This document shows positions 8,994 through 19,913 of a stretch of DNA of 64,000 nucleotides, one piece after another. Position numbers and translations under genes: made by a program. The stretch spans positions 1 to 64,000 of the forward strand of contig JALKBU010000122.1 in the NCBI GenBank assembly GCA_023091735.1. The letters are read 5' to 3'. The notes beneath the pieces were generated by a model. It made no database searches. It had not been told where the DNA came from and saw only the letters and a program-made list of their open reading frames with translations. The stretch comes from Trichomonas tenax (taxonomy: Eukaryota > Parabasalia > Trichomonadida > Trichomonadidae). The stretch's first letter is position 1; every line of letters starts with the position of its first letter.

Positions 8994-9599
8994 AGAAGTG
9001 TATCAACTCTGAGGGTCAGAACCAGATCAAACATGTATGGACAAATATAACTCTTGTGTGATGCCATACATAGTTGTAGTGTTAAACATATATAATATCG
9101 TTTCATATTTTTCATTAACAATTTGATATCAGCTTATTATTGAGTAAATAGCAATATTTATTATAAATATATCACATTCCAACAACATAGTAACATATTA
9201 CAAATAATACATAATACAAGCTCCTAATTGAATAATTGTTCAGTATCTTAACTCATAAATACACGAAATCATTGCGGAGACGACAATATGCATAGATGCA
9301 CGCACATATTACATGTTTTTAATGTGATGCACCAACTTATACTCATAGCCTCCCAATGAATTTGCTGAAATTATTGATTAATAAAAATGAAGTATTCAAA
9401 AATAAAAACGATGTCAAAATAATTAGCATCATATATACTATTTTATTAATGTAAACAGTGTCAAATAAATTGTAAAAAACGTGACTTTTAACCTTATTTA
9501 CTTTTTTAAATATGGTTTATTATAACATTTACATAATTGTAATGCTAATTTTGCCAGTTTTGGTCGCTAAAAACCAAATTTGAGAGTTAAAACACTTCT
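8994..9599 (+). mobile_element. MITE copy 1 (606 bp)
   Basis: A non-autonomous DNA transposon. The left end AGAAGTGTATCAACTCT and the reverse complement of the right end, AGAAGTGTTTTAACTCT, agree at 15 of 17 bases. The element is flanked by an 8-bp direct duplication, TCAAAAAT. Two further copies are at 35458-36056 and 49737-50341 with their own duplications. The interior is AT-rich and encodes no transposase; a 40-codon minus-strand frame near the left end is shared by all copies but begins with TTG and is probably meaningless. The right end lies 40 bp from the TatD start codon. Orientation is arbitrary; all three copies face the same way. Confidence 0.85.
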
Positions 9600-9638
9600 T
9601 CAAAAATATTTCATCAACAAATTTTTGAAATCAAAAAA

Positions 9639-10424
9639 ATGGAGTACGTAGACACACATTGTCACTTGGATGATATCTACGACAGACTCAAAGTTCGCCG
9701 CGACACTCCTTTGGAGAAAGTTGCCCAGAAATGGGAGCCTGGATTCGCAGGCTGTGTGACTGTTTTCAGTGAATCTTTCGATTCCACTCTCCACTTCCTC
9801 AACATGGGAAACCCGAACATCCACGGAGCGCTCGGAATCCACCCACACAACGCAAACATATACAACGATGACATTGAGGCAAATTTGGTCGAGTGCTTGA
9901 AACACCCACAAATCGTTGCTTTAGGTGAAATCGGTTTAGACTACCACTACGACAACAGCCCGAGGGACATCCAGAAGCAGATTTTCGCTCGTCAGGCAAA
10001 GCTCGCTGTCAAACTCGGACTTCCAATCGTTATTCACACAAGAGAGGCAGAGGATGATACAATTGAGATCATAAGGGAGTGCATTCCGAAGGAACACAAG
10101 TTCCACATCCACTGTTATACAGATTCGATGAAATTAGTTGACTTCGTTCTTCCAAACTATCCAAACGCTTTCTTCGGCTTCACAGGCGTCCTCACATTCA
10201 AGAATTCTGAGCAGGTTCAGGATGTTTGCTCTAAGATTCCAATGGAAAGGATTCTCTCTGAGACAGATGGCCCATTCATGGCTCCAATCCCATTCCGTGG
10301 AAAACCGGCCACACCAGGACACGTTCCTTACATTATCAAGAAGATTGCTGAACTTCACAAGATTCCTGAAGAAGAAGCCTTCAGAATCTGCCGCGAGAAC
10401 TGCCGCAAGATGTATGGATTTTAA
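9639..10424 (+). CDS. TatD-family metal-dependent nuclease
   Basis: 261 residues, the usual length of the family. TatD proteins are TIM-barrel metallohydrolases with 3'-5' exonuclease activity linked to DNA fragmentation and repair. Visible motifs are the N-terminal metal-binding THCHLDD, GEIGLDYHYD with the conserved Glu, the following QKQIF.RQ..LA..L.LP..IHTR block, IHCYT, and the C-terminal SETDGP with its metal Asp. It is intact. The native upstream DNA is only 31 bp beyond the MITE target duplication, so the transcription start (possibly TTTCATCAAC at about 9610-9619) must lie in that short stretch or in the MITE. Confidence 0.9.
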   Translation: MEYVDTHCHLDDIYDRLKVRRDTPLEKVAQKWEPGFAGCVTVFSESFDSTLHFLNMGNPNIHGALGIHPHNANIYNDDIEANLVECLKHPQIVALGEIGLDYHYDNSPRDIQKQIFARQAKLAVKLGLPIVIHTREAEDDTIEIIRECIPKEHKFHIHCYTDSMKLVDFVLPNYPNAFFGFTGVLTFKNSEQVQDVCSKIPMERILSETDGPFMAPIPFRGKPATPGHVPYIIKKIAELHKIPEEEAFRICRENCRKMYGF

Positions 10425-10682
10425 TTTATTTCATAAACTTTAGAGTATTATTTTATCAAATTTTATATAACCCACGAGATTCAAATATAACACACTATTC
10501 ATTGGATCTATGATAATTGATGTTTTGCGTAAGATTTGAGAAAGATAAATTATTATTTTGCTCAATTTTCAATAAAATGTTCTAAAATTTGTGATTTTGG
10601 CTGTTTTATAAAGAATTGTGAATAACAAAGAACAAAGAGAAAAATAGAGAATTTATAAACGATCACAAAATTTCGAAAAAAA

Positions 10683-13600
10683 ATGTCGATTCCCCCGATT
10701 CGGGTTGATCCTGACTCGGTGGTTTTCCCGCACACGTACATCGCGAACAGTTCCCGAGTGACTGTTAAAATCATCAACGACTCAAATCACGTAGTTCGCT
10801 ATGAATGGAGAAAAAATCACGATTTGGTGACAGATTTGAACGAAATGGCGCAACTAGATCTTGGAAATCCCAATGATAGAAGAGAGTACGAGAAAAGGTT
10901 GCTGTTTCAATCCAACGTTTTTCACATAGAACCAATTTCGTCTGAAATTTGGCCTCATCGCTTTCAACAGATTGTAATCACGTTTTTACCGAACAATGAT
11001 GGCATTTTTCTCGAAACTGCGTATTTATTCGACAAATTATCAAAATTTCGAGTACCTTTGCAGATGCAGGGCTTGTCACTTCCTGCAGAGGCTGCATTTA
11101 ATGTAGAAAACATACACATCGGTCATGTTAACTTAGGAGACGTCAACGATTACGAAATTTTACTTATGAACGTTGGACAGGTCAGAGCGGACTTTGAGTT
11201 CGTTGGCACACCACGAGAGAACTACTTCGACTTCATGCCGCGTTCAGGCACACTCGAAGTCGGCGGATCTGTGTCAATAATCGTTCATTTTGAGGCAAAG
11301 CATGTCGGACAATTTGCAGAAAAGTTTCTCTTCAGTGTCAATGGAAAAACAGGTGGAAGTCCCAATGTCAGCTTGTTTGGCAAAGTTATGGGGCCTTCAT
11401 TCGTTATTTCGAAGCCAGTGATTGATTTTGTAAATGCTGGATTAGGTTTTGTTCAAGCGCAAACATTCACGGTAACAAACACATCGAAAATTCCATTAAA
11501 CTATAAAATGCATCTGAAAATCGACGGGAGCTTTGAGAAGCACGAGCTATGTATCACTCCCGATACTGGCGTCATTGATGCGGGAGATATTGCACGGTTT
11601 ACTGTTGAATTTTTGCCGAAGAGCATCAAAAATTATAACGCGATTTTGGAGTTCATTCCAACAGATTTAGAAGCCGTCAGCGAAATACAGATCAAAGCAG
11701 TTTGCGTCTGTCCGGAAATAACACTGCAAAGAAATACAATCGAAGTTGGAGATATCTTCATAAACAAGAGGATAATGGCGCAAATTATTGCTGTGAACAA
11801 CACCGAATTTCCTGCGAGATACGAATTCATCGAATGCAAAGATCCCTCTGTTTTGGAGGCTAAAATGGAGTATGACTGTGACACAGGAATCATCAACGCA
11901 AATGGAAGGACTGTCATTCCTATTTACATCACTCCAAAGATGATCGGACAAATCAGGTTGACAAGATTCATAAAGATCTCTGGCGCTCCTTACAGGCCGT
12001 TGGATTTCGCCATCGTTGGCTACTGCATCAGCCCGAGAATCAAAATGAGTGATACTAAAGTTGACTTTGGGCCAATAACAGTGTTAACAGAGACAGAGAA
12101 AACATTTTTGATCACAAATGATTCTCCAATCGAAGCAAACTTCAAGGCAATGATAAAGAGCGGAGACACATTCAAATTACCGATAACAAGTGGGTCCATT
12201 GAACCAAACAGCTCAATAGAGTTTCCTGTCACAGCGATGTTTAATGATCCGTCAACTTTTAGCTCAGAGATAGAATTCATATTCCAGAATTTAAATCCAA
12301 TAATCGTTGGATTGTCAGGAAAAGGCGTTGGGTGTCCTTTAGTTTCCTCTATTTCAATGGGCAACATCAATGCTGGAACACTGTTCACTAACGAACCGCA
12401 TTATATTGATTTCACGATGGTGAACAAAGGAAGAAAGCCTTTAGACATCAAATGGGTTTTGCAGAAGCCCAAGTCGATGAATGGAAAAGTTCCGCAGATA
12501 TCCTTTGCACCAGAAAGTGCATCATTCAGAGTTGGCGAAGAGCAGACATTCAGAATCACTATAATTAGCTCTGTTCCTTCGAGATACACATGCAGCTGTT
12601 CGTGCATCTCAACTGCCAACAAGAAGTCACATGAAATATATTCTCCTATCATTGCTGGAACAATCATTGAACCACTGATCACCTTCAGTAAACCGAAGAT
12701 GGTGTTCAATCACTTCCACGATACGAATAACGAATCCAGAACAGCAACAGTTCCAAGCATTGATTTATTGAAAGATATCACGCAGTCAAATACGATAACA
12801 AATGCCACTGAACTCGAAGTCACTTTATACGTCGACAACATTGATCACTTCGATATCACTCCAAACACAATCAACCTACAGCCTGGTGAATCAGCAGATT
12901 TCGATGTCACTTTCAAGACGAGTTTGAAGAAAGACTTTATTTCTCAGAAGATTGACAATGTGTTTAGATTTGCTTTAGAAGGAAATCCAACAACAATTCC
13001 TCTTCCAGTCGTCGCAAATTACGTCTTTCCTAATCTTCAATTTTCATCGCTCAATCCGATTAATTTTGGCGTTTTAAGTTCAGACACAGAAATCACGAAA
13101 GATCTTGCTGTTAAAAATCCAACGCAGGCTGACTGCCACTACAGCTGGGAGCTCTCAAGCAGAGCAAAGGATCCATTGATTGCACAAGTGTTCGATGTGT
13201 TCCCGAATTCAGGCGTTATTCCTCCTGGATCAACAGAAAACTTCCACCTATCTTTTTATGGAAGACTGAGAGACGTGGAGAAGAAATCAGCAAGATACGA
13301 GTGCACGGCAATCTGCCACACAACAGGCGGACCCGATTACGCAGTGAGTCTTATTGGCGAAGTTGCGAAAGTCGAATGCGAAGTCGAACCAAAGAAAATC
13401 GATTTTGGAGCAAGATTTTACAACGATTCGATGGTTCAAAACATTGCCATCAGGAACAGAAGTGTCATTCCTCTCGATTTCAGCATCCAGATTCCAAAGC
13501 AGACAACGTTCAGATATATCTCTGTTGAGCCCATGAGTGGTGTTGTTGAGAGAGAAATGACAGCGAACATCAAGATCAAAGTCATTCCGGGGATTCCGAG

Positions 13601-16600
13601 GAAATACCTCGAATCGATCAATGTCACGCTCGGAAGATTTGACGTCATTCCTGTTCAGATAGAGGCAGATTGCCACTTCCCGCAGCTGTATATTGACATG
13701 GAGAGAGATTCTGATGATCCTGTTATCGAAGCATTCAAGAACAGGCCAAGAAAGAAATCCGTTGAACCATCTCTCGAACATTTGTTGTCAATAGAAAAAG
13801 AGTTGTTCAGCGATATGCTTCAGGTGAAAAACGCGTCGAATTCTATCACGAGTCGCAGAAAACAAAATGAAGAAAAGGAAACTTACGTCAGCGGAATTTT
13901 CTATGTTGATTTTGGCGATATTATGGTCGGTGTTGACAAAACTATCGAAAAGTCAATCAAAACAATCTGCCCATTGCCTGTTTCCTTCGAGATCATTGAC
14001 GATTCGTTAGAGAACTCTGGGTTTTCTTTATCGAGCAACTCCTTCAGGAAGGTGTATCCAGACAGCATCATTCCGCTGACAATCAAGTTTGAGACGGCGA
14101 AAAGAAGCGCAAACATTTCCAGAAACGTCGAATTCCCTGTTTACATCGCGTTCTCTGAGACTTTCTGCTATCTCGTGAGAATCGTCGCAAACATCACGAT
14201 TCCGTGTTTGTCGTTCAGCAGAGCGTTCTTCAACTTCGAGTCAACGATCATTGGGCAAAAGAGAACAATGTATCTCCAAATCCAAAACATGAACAAGATT
14301 CCTTCTGAGTTCAGCATCAACAAGAAGATCTTCGAGAGCAAAAAGATCCCGAAAGGAGTCTTCACAATAGAGCCAATGGAGGGAATCATTGATCCAATGA
14401 GTTACGAGAACTTAGCAATCACATTCAATCCTAAAGCTTCGAGGCAGTACACTTTGGAAGTTCCATTCATCACCAAATTTAACGATGATATGACATTTGT
14501 GACATTGAAAGGAGCCGGCTACAGTCTGAAGATCGAATTCGAGCCAGAATCGATTCAGTTCCCTCCGAGACTTCCATTCTCCGATCCGCAGGTAATCAGA
14601 TTCAAGATAAAGAACCCAACACTCCAAACTGTCGAAGTCTACAGCACTCAGTTCGATGCCAAAATTGCCCAAGTCTCGTCGGCGATTCGCCAGCAGTCTT
14701 CGAAAGATTTGGACTCGATTTCAGAGATCACACAGGTAATGAACTCGTCGAGGAAGAGCATTGTCTCTTTCACTGATCCGCCGAAGAGCGTCTCGAATTT
14801 AGTCCCGGATCCAATGAGAAGTGTTTCGAATTTACTTCCCGAACCACCAAAAATCGTTCCGAAGCATTTCTCAATGTGCATTATTGTCCACGGATCGCCT
14901 AAATCAGGGAAAACGTATGTCTCTAAGCTGCTGTCGAGTCACTTAAATCTCCCTGTAATCAGACTCGCGAGCATTTGGGAGAGCGCTGACAAACGCGAGG
15001 AATTAATCAGAGAAATTTTCTCAATGCCAGACTTTTCGAGAGGCTTCATCATCGATGGATTGGACGGAATCCCCGACGGAAAAGAGAGTGAACTGTTTTT
15101 ATCACACGCGATGAAAATCAAGAATGTCCTCGATGATGTCGCCAAAAATCCATTCATGGACCTAGTGAAGAGCGGAGAGTCGACTTCTTCCATTGAGTGC
15201 CTCAACTGCATCCTCAATGCGCTTTCATGCCATTACGTCTTCTTGATCGGCATCACTTGTCCTCTGGAGTTGGCTCTGAAGAGAATTGAAGATGACAACA
15301 TTGCAATAAACAACGGCAAAGCAGAGAAACTCAAGAAGGAAATGGAGAGAATCGCGTTAATGGATGAAGAGGAATACAAGAATCTTCCTGATGAAGAGAA
15401 GCACATAGTCGACTCAATGAGGAAGAAAGCGAGGCAAGAAATCACAAATGCAGAGGAGAAATCAGTTGAAATCGCAAGAAAATCAAGATTAGGAACAAGA
15501 ACGCAAGCGCCAAATCCAATGATGAACTCAACGAAGAGTTTGACTGGAAACAACAATGCGACTAAACCATCAAACAAGAAGAAGCAAACGCCATCAGAGG
15601 AAATGATGTCGAAGATCAATTTATTCTTGCTTTCTTTTGGATCTTTGACAAAAATTGCTCAAGAAAGAAGAGAAAGCACGATTGTTATTGATCCAACTTC
15701 TCTCCAGCTGCCAAACAAAGTCAAGTTTGATGCAAGTGACAGCGATAAGTGCATTTCATTCACAAACCTTAATTCTTTGTTCATCAACGTCGCAGAGAAC
15801 GATTTAGATATTTACTCTGCTCTCTCTGAGTTCTTCCCGCGGTGGAACGTGATGAGGGAGAAAGTCTTCCAGCAGTTCATTCCTGAGCCGCAGCTGATTG
15901 TTCCTGAAGAAGCGAACTCGAATTCTTTCGTTCTGGAGCCAATAAGCGACTGCTTCCAACTCGTTCAAGTCGACGAGCACCAGATCGAAGAACCGGAACG
16001 CTCCAATTCGCTGCTGAATAAATCAAGAAGAACGATCAGAGGCGGATCGATGAGGAGACTCGAAAAACCGAAATTCCTCACAGAACAGATATTTGAGCCA
16101 ACATTCACTCCAAGATGGGTCATAGAGCCGAATTCATCTGTCACGCTGGGCGTCAGATTCCTCGGAAGGCCCGTTGGCGATTACCAGGATTTGCTGAACT
16201 TCCAGATTGTCGGCGGAAGCAACCTCTCGTTGCCCGTCAGCACCACGTGTTTGATCCCCGAGATAGAGAGGAGTCCGAATTCTGTATTCGGAAGGACATC
16301 GAAGAAGTTGCTGATGAGGACAGAGAACTCTTGGATCGAAAGTCTCAAAGAGTTCCACTTCGGAAACCAGCTCGTGATGAAGGAAAGAGCAAAGAACCAA
16401 CCCCCGGCGTCCAAAGTCGTTTTGACTGTCAAAAACGTCGGACTGCTCAATGCCGAAGTCACCGCAATGATTATAGATTCAACCGGCGGAAAGTCTCCGT
16501 TCTCTGTCGAAAATCCATTTGCAAACATTGCTCCAAACAGCACCGCGCAGTTCAATTTAGGGTTCCATCCATTGACTGCAGAGAGATTCAAGACAACGCT

Positions 16601-19600
16601 TTCATTCTTCATCAAAGACAATCCAGAGCCTCTCCAGTTTGCCATTGCAGGCGATGGCTGCATACCTTCGATCGAAGCGAACATCACTACGCTCGATTTC
16701 GGTCGCGTTGTCACTGATCACGCTTCTTCTCTTCCTATTACACTCCACAACAACGGCAGAACTTCGGCATATTGGAAGTTAAAGGGAACGCAGCAGCTTG
16801 AGAGCTTCTTAACGTTCTCTGCAACTGTAGGATTAGTGAACGCACAGCAGTCAATCGACATCACAGCGACGTTTTCTTCAAAGAGGGCTCAAATCGTCAA
16901 GAAGCCGATTCAGATTGATATCATGGACAAGAACAAGCTGAGAATGTTTTCAACATTCCACATTCAGGTTGTCGCTGAGTCCTTCGACATCAACTTCGAC
17001 TTCCTGTATCCGAAAGGAATGGATCATCTGAACTTCGGTGACGTGATGGTCAACGCCAAGGAAGACTTGGTCTGCACAATCAAAAACAAGGGAAAGTACG
17101 CTTCTCGGTTCAAGCTACAGATAGAGAAGAAGGCTGCCAAATACCTGAGAGCGAGTTGCTTTGAGGGAACTTGTACGAATGGGGAGAAAGGCGCAAAGCA
17201 AATTGTGTTCAGTTTCCTATCCGAAACTCCGATTGAAATCAAGAACCAAGTTGTTGCAACACTGAAAGTCAATGACACGATCACAGGAACTCCTCTTGGT
17301 TCTCTTCCAATCAAACTCTCTGCCTCTTGCTGCTATTCGAAGATTAGAATTGATCCGCCTATTTTAGACTTTGGATTGTGCGAAATGGGAGACGCGCAGA
17401 CTCTTCCTGTGACGATATACAATGACGGAGCGTTTCCGTTTGAATTCACTTTATCGAGTAATGACCTAACGCCTGCTTCGAGGAACGCCAGCAGATTCAA
17501 GAAAGCCAAAGCAAGGCCGTCAATGAAATCGAAAGTGAAAATCAACCCTTTGAGGTTCTTCTTCGGAAGCTTCGGCTGCACGCATTCCAATGGCGTTGTT
17601 CCTCAAAACGGCTCGCTTCAGATGTTCATAGAATATGCCGGGCTTTGTCCCGCCGACGACAACAGTGAACTGATTTTCACCGCCAACAACTTGGACCCAG
17701 AAACGAGGGGAGAGATCAAATACACAGTCAAAGCGAAGACATCTCTCCCATCGATAGAAACAGACAACTTCGAGAAAATCATTCCTGGGACTCCTCTATG
17801 TCTGCGCTATGACCTATCTAGAAACGAGCAGACTTGCTTCTTGGAAGATGAGCAGATTTTACACTTCCAGGCGATGATAACGAAGTCTTCGAAGTCCGTC
17901 AAAGTTAAACTGATAAACATGCTGGAGATTCCCGCGGTCATTGACGCAATGGTGAAACCAGTGAAGAAGAACGACAGCTCCAAATTGATGTTCTCCATAT
18001 CCGAGAAGCAGTTCAACTTAGGTCCACACGCATCGGATGAACTCGAACTCACTTTCACACCAGAAAAAATAGGAAAGTTTTTTTGTGTGTTTGAAGCTAC
18101 GCCGCACTCTACAGCTTCAAAAGATGCCGCTCCTGGATTGATATTTAGAGTCGAAGGAGAAGGCGCGCTTCCGATTGTTTCCTTAGCTGGTATTCCAGAC
18201 AAGAATAAGAAATCATTCCAACACTCGTTCGGCAGAACATTGGTTGGATTCACAAGAGAGAAGGGCGTCTGCATCCAGAACACTGGCGTTCTCCCAGCAA
18301 CAGTGACAATCAACGCTCAGGCATCGCCAGATTTCGCATTACTGGGAGTCGAAACGAGTTCATTCGTCCTTCAGCCAGGAAGATCCGCCAATCCAAGAAT
18401 CGTCTTCCAGCCGACGAAGACAAAGAGGAGTACATTCGACGTCAGCGTGAAAGTCGAAGATAACCCGAGTTCTGACTTCTCGATGAACTTCGTTGGTGAT
18501 GGCGTCGTCGAGGACATCATTATCGACGGATTGCAGGCAGATGATTCGTTGATATTCAAGGACGCAGTGATAGGAAAGAAGGAGACGCTTGATTTGATAC
18601 TGAAGAACATCTCGACATCAGACTACAGATTCCAGTTTGAAGAAGTTCCGGGACTGATGGTTGTTCCTTCCCAGGGCCACATTCACAAGCACTCGGTCAA
18701 GAAAGTTTCAGTGACATTCCTCGCAGACACTGTCATCAAATACTTCCAGCAGCGCTTCCCAATCAAAGTCCAGGAAATAGAGCTCCCTGAGTACACCCCG
18801 GACTGGGACGACTCTATGAAAGTCGAAACGGTGTTCATGCCGGTCGTCCCTCCAAGTCCGATTGGAAGAGGGATTTCTTCGTCCAGATCGAAGAGGAAAC
18901 TTCCAGCATTTTCAAGCTCTTCGAGAATGTCCACTTCGCCTTTCGTCACCACTTCGACAAGCAGAATTGAGAAAGAGCCGAGCAGGATTGGCTTCTCACT
19001 GCAGAGTCCGAGACCCGGCGACGCAATTCAGACAGCGCAGACGATGTGGATCACGAAAGATGAACCATTCTACACCCCTCTCAACAAGACGAAGGAGTAT
19101 CTGATCAAAGTCACAGCGAGATCGGATAACATCCACTTCGTTCTCGATACCGAAAGCATTGCATTCCCTCCAACGATGATGTTTGAGAAGAGACTTGAGA
19201 CTGTTTCCATCACCAACACCTGTTCGATTAAGTTCGGATTCAAGTGGTACCCGACAGTTCCAGATGAGATCAGGATCAGCGAAGGGCAGCCTCCTTTCGC
19301 TGTGGAGCCAGCAGATGGCGTCATAGAGCCTGGAAACACGACGAAGTTCAATATCATATTCGCCCCGACAACTGTCGGATCATTCCAGTCGAGGCTCGTC
19401 TGCGATGTTCCGTCTCTTTCTCTCGCTGAAGATCCGACAATTTTCGTGTCTGGAAGCTCAAGGCGCCCTGTTTGCCACGTCACCTGCGAAACAAGCGATT
19501 ACCTCAACAGGAGGCATCCAGAGTACACTTACGACATTCCGCCAAACACAAGAGTTCTCGAGATCTTCTCTAAGGGCATTGGAGTCCCTGCATCAAAGAT

Positions 19601-19850
19601 TGTCGAGGTCATGAACACAATGGAGACAGCGTACGACGCCGTCTGGAGTCTAGTGTCTGAGACAGCGGGAGAAGGAGGAATCGAGTGCGATCAGACGCTC
19701 GCAATAGTGTCGAGCGGAAAGTCGCTAAGAACGACATTCACGTATAGACCGACGAAAGCGAGAACAATAGAGGGCCTTTGGCAGCTTTCCATCCCGTCCA
19801 TGAACACGACCGCCTACATCTTGGTTGTGGGCAGAATCATGCCGCGTTAA
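10683..19850 (+). CDS. HYDIN-like axonemal central-pair protein
   Basis: 3055 residues, the largest gene here. It consists of many repeated immunoglobulin-like ASH/MSP-type domains; recurring signatures are V.FG or IDFG.V..G strands, .N.....F.W and P..G.I.PG......F.P. Near residues 1400-1412 a P-loop (HGSPKSGKTYVSKLL) begins an adenylate-kinase-like insert with LEL..KR.. helices and a charged linker to about residue 1650, after which ASH domains resume. HYDIN builds the C2b projection of the flagellar central pair, and animal HYDIN also carries an adenylate-kinase-like segment. Animal HYDIN is about 5100 residues, so this is a shorter version. A Ser/Arg-rich linker lies near residues 2730-2760. 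The ATG follows GATCACAAAATTTCGA, a TCA initiator-like sequence. Confidence 0.8.
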   Translation: MSIPPIRVDPDSVVFPHTYIANSSRVTVKIINDSNHVVRYEWRKNHDLVTDLNEMAQLDLGNPNDRREYEKRLLFQSNVFHIEPISSEIWPHRFQQIVITFLPNNDGIFLETAYLFDKLSKFRVPLQMQGLSLPAEAAFNVENIHIGHVNLGDVNDYEILLMNVGQVRADFEFVGTPRENYFDFMPRSGTLEVGGSVSIIVHFEAKHVGQFAEKFLFSVNGKTGGSPNVSLFGKVMGPSFVISKPVIDFVNAGLGFVQAQTFTVTNTSKIPLNYKMHLKIDGSFEKHELCITPDTGVIDAGDIARFTVEFLPKSIKNYNAILEFIPTDLEAVSEIQIKAVCVCPEITLQRNTIEVGDIFINKRIMAQIIAVNNTEFPARYEFIECKDPSVLEAKMEYDCDTGIINANGRTVIPIYITPKMIGQIRLTRFIKISGAPYRPLDFAIVGYCISPRIKMSDTKVDFGPITVLTETEKTFLITNDSPIEANFKAMIKSGDTFKLPITSGSIEPNSSIEFPVTAMFNDPSTFSSEIEFIFQNLNPIIVGLSGKGVGCPLVSSISMGNINAGTLFTNEPHYIDFTMVNKGRKPLDIKWVLQKPKSMNGKVPQISFAPESASFRVGEEQTFRITIISSVPSRYTCSCSCISTANKKSHEIYSPIIAGTIIEPLITFSKPKMVFNHFHDTNNESRTATVPSIDLLKDITQSNTITNATELEVTLYVDNIDHFDITPNTINLQPGESADFDVTFKTSLKKDFISQKIDNVFRFALEGNPTTIPLPVVANYVFPNLQFSSLNPINFGVLSSDTEITKDLAVKNPTQADCHYSWELSSRAKDPLIAQVFDVFPNSGVIPPGSTENFHLSFYGRLRDVEKKSARYECTAICHTTGGPDYAVSLIGEVAKVECEVEPKKIDFGARFYNDSMVQNIAIRNRSVIPLDFSIQIPKQTTFRYISVEPMSGVVEREMTANIKIKVIPGIPRKYLESINVTLGRFDVIPVQIEADCHFPQLYIDMERDSDDPVIEAFKNRPRKKSVEPSLEHLLSIEKELFSDMLQVKNASNSITSRRKQNEEKETYVSGIFYVDFGDIMVGVDKTIEKSIKTICPLPVSFEIIDDSLENSGFSLSSNSFRKVYPDSIIPLTIKFETAKRSANISRNVEFPVYIAFSETFCYLVRIVANITIPCLSFSRAFFNFESTIIGQKRTMYLQIQNMNKIPSEFSINKKIFESKKIPKGVFTIEPMEGIIDPMSYENLAITFNPKASRQYTLEVPFITKFNDDMTFVTLKGAGYSLKIEFEPESIQFPPRLPFSDPQVIRFKIKNPTLQTVEVYSTQFDAKIAQVSSAIRQQSSKDLDSISEITQVMNSSRKSIVSFTDPPKSVSNLVPDPMRSVSNLLPEPPKIVPKHFSMCIIVHGSPKSGKTYVSKLLSSHLNLPVIRLASIWESADKREELIREIFSMPDFSRGFIIDGLDGIPDGKESELFLSHAMKIKNVLDDVAKNPFMDLVKSGESTSSIECLNCILNALSCHYVFLIGITCPLELALKRIEDDNIAINNGKAEKLKKEMERIALMDEEEYKNLPDEEKHIVDSMRKKARQEITNAEEKSVEIARKSRLGTRTQAPNPMMNSTKSLTGNNNATKPSNKKKQTPSEEMMSKINLFLLSFGSLTKIAQERRESTIVIDPTSLQLPNKVKFDASDSDKCISFTNLNSLFINVAENDLDIYSALSEFFPRWNVMREKVFQQFIPEPQLIVPEEANSNSFVLEPISDCFQLVQVDEHQIEEPERSNSLLNKSRRTIRGGSMRRLEKPKFLTEQIFEPTFTPRWVIEPNSSVTLGVRFLGRPVGDYQDLLNFQIVGGSNLSLPVSTTCLIPEIERSPNSVFGRTSKKLLMRTENSWIESLKEFHFGNQLVMKERAKNQPPASKVVLTVKNVGLLNAEVTAMIIDSTGGKSPFSVENPFANIAPNSTAQFNLGFHPLTAERFKTTLSFFIKDNPEPLQFAIAGDGCIPSIEANITTLDFGRVVTDHASSLPITLHNNGRTSAYWKLKGTQQLESFLTFSATVGLVNAQQSIDITATFSSKRAQIVKKPIQIDIMDKNKLRMFSTFHIQVVAESFDINFDFLYPKGMDHLNFGDVMVNAKEDLVCTIKNKGKYASRFKLQIEKKAAKYLRASCFEGTCTNGEKGAKQIVFSFLSETPIEIKNQVVATLKVNDTITGTPLGSLPIKLSASCCYSKIRIDPPILDFGLCEMGDAQTLPVTIYNDGAFPFEFTLSSNDLTPASRNASRFKKAKARPSMKSKVKINPLRFFFGSFGCTHSNGVVPQNGSLQMFIEYAGLCPADDNSELIFTANNLDPETRGEIKYTVKAKTSLPSIETDNFEKIIPGTPLCLRYDLSRNEQTCFLEDEQILHFQAMITKSSKSVKVKLINMLEIPAVIDAMVKPVKKNDSSKLMFSISEKQFNLGPHASDELELTFTPEKIGKFFCVFEATPHSTASKDAAPGLIFRVEGEGALPIVSLAGIPDKNKKSFQHSFGRTLVGFTREKGVCIQNTGVLPATVTINAQASPDFALLGVETSSFVLQPGRSANPRIVFQPTKTKRSTFDVSVKVEDNPSSDFSMNFVGDGVVEDIIIDGLQADDSLIFKDAVIGKKETLDLILKNISTSDYRFQFEEVPGLMVVPSQGHIHKHSVKKVSVTFLADTVIKYFQQRFPIKVQEIELPEYTPDWDDSMKVETVFMPVVPPSPIGRGISSSRSKRKLPAFSSSSRMSTSPFVTTSTSRIEKEPSRIGFSLQSPRPGDAIQTAQTMWITKDEPFYTPLNKTKEYLIKVTARSDNIHFVLDTESIAFPPTMMFEKRLETVSITNTCSIKFGFKWYPTVPDEIRISEGQPPFAVEPADGVIEPGNTTKFNIIFAPTTVGSFQSRLVCDVPSLSLAEDPTIFVSGSSRRPVCHVTCETSDYLNRRHPEYTYDIPPNTRVLEIFSKGIGVPASKIVEVMNTMETAYDAVWSLVSETAGEGGIECDQTLAIVSSGKSLRTTFTYRPTKARTIEGLWQLSIPSMNTTAYILVVGRIMPR

Positions 19851-19860
19851 TATATTTATT

Positions 19861-19879
19861 TTTTTGTTTGTATGTAAAA
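19861..19879 (+). terminator. T-rich 3'-end motif TTTGTTTGTATGTAAA
   Basis: Immediately follows the HYDIN-like stop codon. The same motif follows the stop at 40563, with variants after 3683 and 39071. It probably contains the cleavage/polyadenylation signal of these short 3' UTRs. Confidence 0.35.
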
Positions 19880-19913
19880 TGATATTATGTTTGATAGAAT
19901 ATAATAACACTGT

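Noticed and set aside
9000..9121. 40-codon minus-strand frame shared by all three MITE copies
   Set aside because: Starts with TTG and its conservation follows from the DNA repeat, not from coding constraint.
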